Part shown: one piece after another, positions 5,303-6,377 of the stretch
How positions within the stretch are numbered: position 1 is the first letter of the stretch
Layout of the letters: the number at the start of each line of letters is the position of its first letter
Assembly: GCA_964591605.1 (NCBI GenBank)
Contig: CAZQEN010000408.1
Span: 1-6,377 of the forward strand
Reading direction: 5' to 3'
Origin: CAYLLT01 sp964591605
GTDB taxonomy: Bacteria; Planctomycetota; Phycisphaerae; UBA1845; PWPN01
Length of the DNA: 6,377 nt
The notes under the pieces: generated by a model
Databases searched by the model: none
What the model saw: the letters and a program-made list of their open reading frames with translations, nothing else
Told to the model about the DNA's origin: nothing
Made by a program: the position numbers and the translations under genes

Positions 5303-6169
5303 ATGCGAAAGGATGCGTTTGGTATGAAACAGAGACAATTGAAATTGCTTTCACTGGCCGCGGCGGCCGTCGGCATCGGCTTGGCTGGACAGCCGGCGAC
5401 GGCCGATATCGGTTTTAAGTTCCTCTACTCAGGACTTACCTTGTCCTACGATCGCAGTGCTACCGACGGTAGTGCGCTAGGATTGGGGACCGTTGGGACT
5501 TTGACGATCGGCCTTCCCACCACGCTTGAAATACGTCAGTTTAACACAGGCCCAGACGGACGGCTCGGCGGATCTGATGATGTCTTCTTGGACAGCGTGC
5601 GAATCGATGGCGGAGCGAATATGTTGTTGTCTGTGAGTATGGATGTGGTCCGCTTGGGAACGAACATCTATCGAATGGAAGGCACCGCCACAGGGACGGA
5701 TCTCTCTACGGCAACGAATTCGCACGAGGCGGCTGTCAAAGTCGACAACAGTTCTGTCAGCAGTTACATCACCTATTACGATCCGATAGGCGGAATCGGC
5801 GGTGGTCACTTCTCGTTTGCCGGTTTAGCGTATACGCTCGCCGGTAATGATGCGATCCTGGTGAATCGGGCACTTCTGGGCAGCGATTGGGTTTTCACCG
5901 GGCAGGGCCCCGTCATGGCCGGTGATCCTGATGCCGATTCGAGCAGCACGACACTACGCCTCGACACAGGAAGGCTGAACTATGACAGGGGATCCCTGGC
6001 GTTCTTTGACATCGATGTCGATGCGGGGTTCGGGAATCTTGACGGATGGTTCTCCTATGACCAATCTGAGACGGCGGGGCAGCTTCAGCTGAATGTGATC
6101 CCAACTCCTGCGGCGGTCACCTTGGGCCTGATCGGACTCGGTTTGGCCTGCTGCATCAGGCGGCGATAG
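5303..6169 (+). CDS. PEP-CTERM-type sorted surface protein with a variant tail
   Basis: This exported protein has 288 residues from ATG 5303, chosen because GGAGGG lies 4 bases upstream. ATG 5324 (Met8) is an alternative giving a shorter, more typical signal peptide. The N-terminus is basic (KQRQLK), then a hydrophobic Ala/Leu core, with likely cleavage after PATA at residue 34. The body is a Ser/Thr/Gly/Asp-rich, beta-type extracellular sequence. TGPDGRLGGSDD in the first third resembles acidic calcium-binding-like loops of the DGxxGTxDD kind; the rest I do not recognise. Residues 265-288 are the sorting signal: VIPTPAAV, a Gly/Leu helix, CC at 283-284 and RRR as the very last residues. It differs from the two upstream tails by PTP for PAP, the Cys pair instead of GW, and no residues after the Arg cluster. 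Codon use is less GC-biased than the exosortase. It is likely the last gene of the run, given the terminator that follows. Confidence 0.88.
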   Translation: MRKDAFGMKQRQLKLLSLAAAAVGIGLAGQPATADIGFKFLYSGLTLSYDRSATDGSALGLGTVGTLTIGLPTTLEIRQFNTGPDGRLGGSDDVFLDSVRIDGGANMLLSVSMDVVRLGTNIYRMEGTATGTDLSTATNSHEAAVKVDNSSVSSYITYYDPIGGIGGGHFSFAGLAYTLAGNDAILVNRALLGSDWVFTGQGPVMAGDPDADSSSTTLRLDTGRLNYDRGSLAFFDIDVDAGFGNLDGWFSYDQSETAGQLQLNVIPTPAAVTLGLIGLGLACCIRRR

Positions 6170-6194
6170 CGCGAGCAGTCACGCTGTAAGTTCA

Positions 6195-6209
6195 ACACCT
6201 TGCAGGTGT
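6195..6209 (+). other. Small hairpin ahead of the terminator
   Basis: ACACCT (6195-6200) and AGGTGT (6204-6209) pair perfectly across a TGC loop, 3 bases before the larger terminator stem. It may stack on it to form a tandem 3'-end structure. Confidence 0.4.
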
Positions 6210-6212
6210 CTA

Positions 6213-6254
6213 ACCAGGGCGGCACGCTTTCCCGCCGCCCTGGTGTTTGCTTTT
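6213..6254 (+). terminator. Intrinsic (Rho-independent) terminator
   Basis: ACCAGGGCGGC (6213-6223) and GCCGCCCTGGT (6234-6244) form a perfect 11-bp GC-rich stem with a 10-base loop, followed at once by GTTTGCTTTT. It lies 43 bases after the last sorted-protein stop. It is the only hairpin in the window with proper terminator geometry on the + strand and probably ends the substrate transcription unit. Confidence 0.85.
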
Positions 6255-6266
6255 CCCCAACGCTTC

Positions 6267-6377
6267 ATGCAAAGCATCTCTGTATGGACGACGCTGTCGT
6301 GCGCAGTCGGGGTCGCTCTGAGCCTGCTCCCCACATTATACGCCTCCGAGCCCAGCGGCATCGTGTACATGCCGAAT
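6267..6377 (+). CDS. N-terminus of an exported protein, cut by window end
   Basis: From ATG 6267 the frame stays open to the last base, giving 37 visible residues. They form a signal peptide: MQSISVWTTL, a hydrophobic core CAVGVALSLLP, then LYA followed by SEPSGIVYMPN, with probable cleavage after Ala26. No good ribosome binding site is visible (the upstream bases are C/T-rich), which lowers confidence in the exact start. The frame is also open upstream to a GTG at 6243 inside the terminator stem, an unlikely start. The function cannot be told from this fragment. Lying just after the terminator, it begins a new transcription unit, yet it continues the theme of exported proteins. Confidence 0.55.
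   Translation, partial: MQSISVWTTLSCAVGVALSLLPTLYASEPSGIVYMPN

Noticed and set aside
6179..6370. Minus-strand frame of 63 codons at the window end
   Set aside because: It runs through the intrinsic terminator and opposes a + strand signal peptide. No protein feature is visible.

Overview
This window carries a cell-surface protein-sorting locus: an exosortase gene followed by genes for its probable substrates, proteins of the PEP-CTERM type. Everything supportable as a gene is on the + strand. The high GC content, the surface-sorting machinery, a SUMF1-type domain protein and short Arg-rich sorting tails with a P-x-P motif in place of P-E-P fit a Gram-negative-type environmental bacterium. 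Planctomycetota (for example Phycisphaerae) is my best guess, but this is inference, since no marker gene is present.

Layout. Bases 2-706 hold the 3' part of a formylglycine-generating-enzyme-like (SUMF1) domain protein. Bases 907-1923 encode the exosortase, with all three expected catalytic residues (Cys, Arg, His). Its last 43 codons are supplied by two 75-base palindromic repeat units (1793-1867 and 1871-1945). Bases 2036-2695 encode an unrecognised four-helix membrane protein with an N-terminal CxxC...CxxC zinc-ribbon-like knuckle. A 378-base gap follows. Bases 3074-3694 encode an unrecognised exported protein with an internal Pro/Gly-led hydrophobic segment that resembles a sorting tail but is followed by about 80 more residues. 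Three secreted proteins with C-terminal sorting signals follow (3840-4562, 4641-5231, 5303-6169), then a clear intrinsic terminator (6213-6254). At 6267 another exported protein begins and runs off the window end.

How they work together (inference from family knowledge): the three sorted proteins enter the Sec pathway through their N-terminal signal peptides. Their C-terminal P-x-P/helix/Arg tails hold them in the inner membrane, and the exosortase, a multi-pass Cys protease/transpeptidase, cuts near that motif to release or transfer them to the surface. The gene cluster is co-directional, with gaps of 71-378 bases. Nearly every gap contains a strong hairpin, but only the last has a U-tract, so the genes may form several transcripts or one attenuated transcript.

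The points most worth a second look are the repeat-encoded exosortase tail, the 206-residue protein with an internal sorting-like segment, a thioester-domain-like substrate that lacks the bond-forming Gln, and an 11-bp perfect hairpin that buries the ribosome binding site of the third substrate gene.
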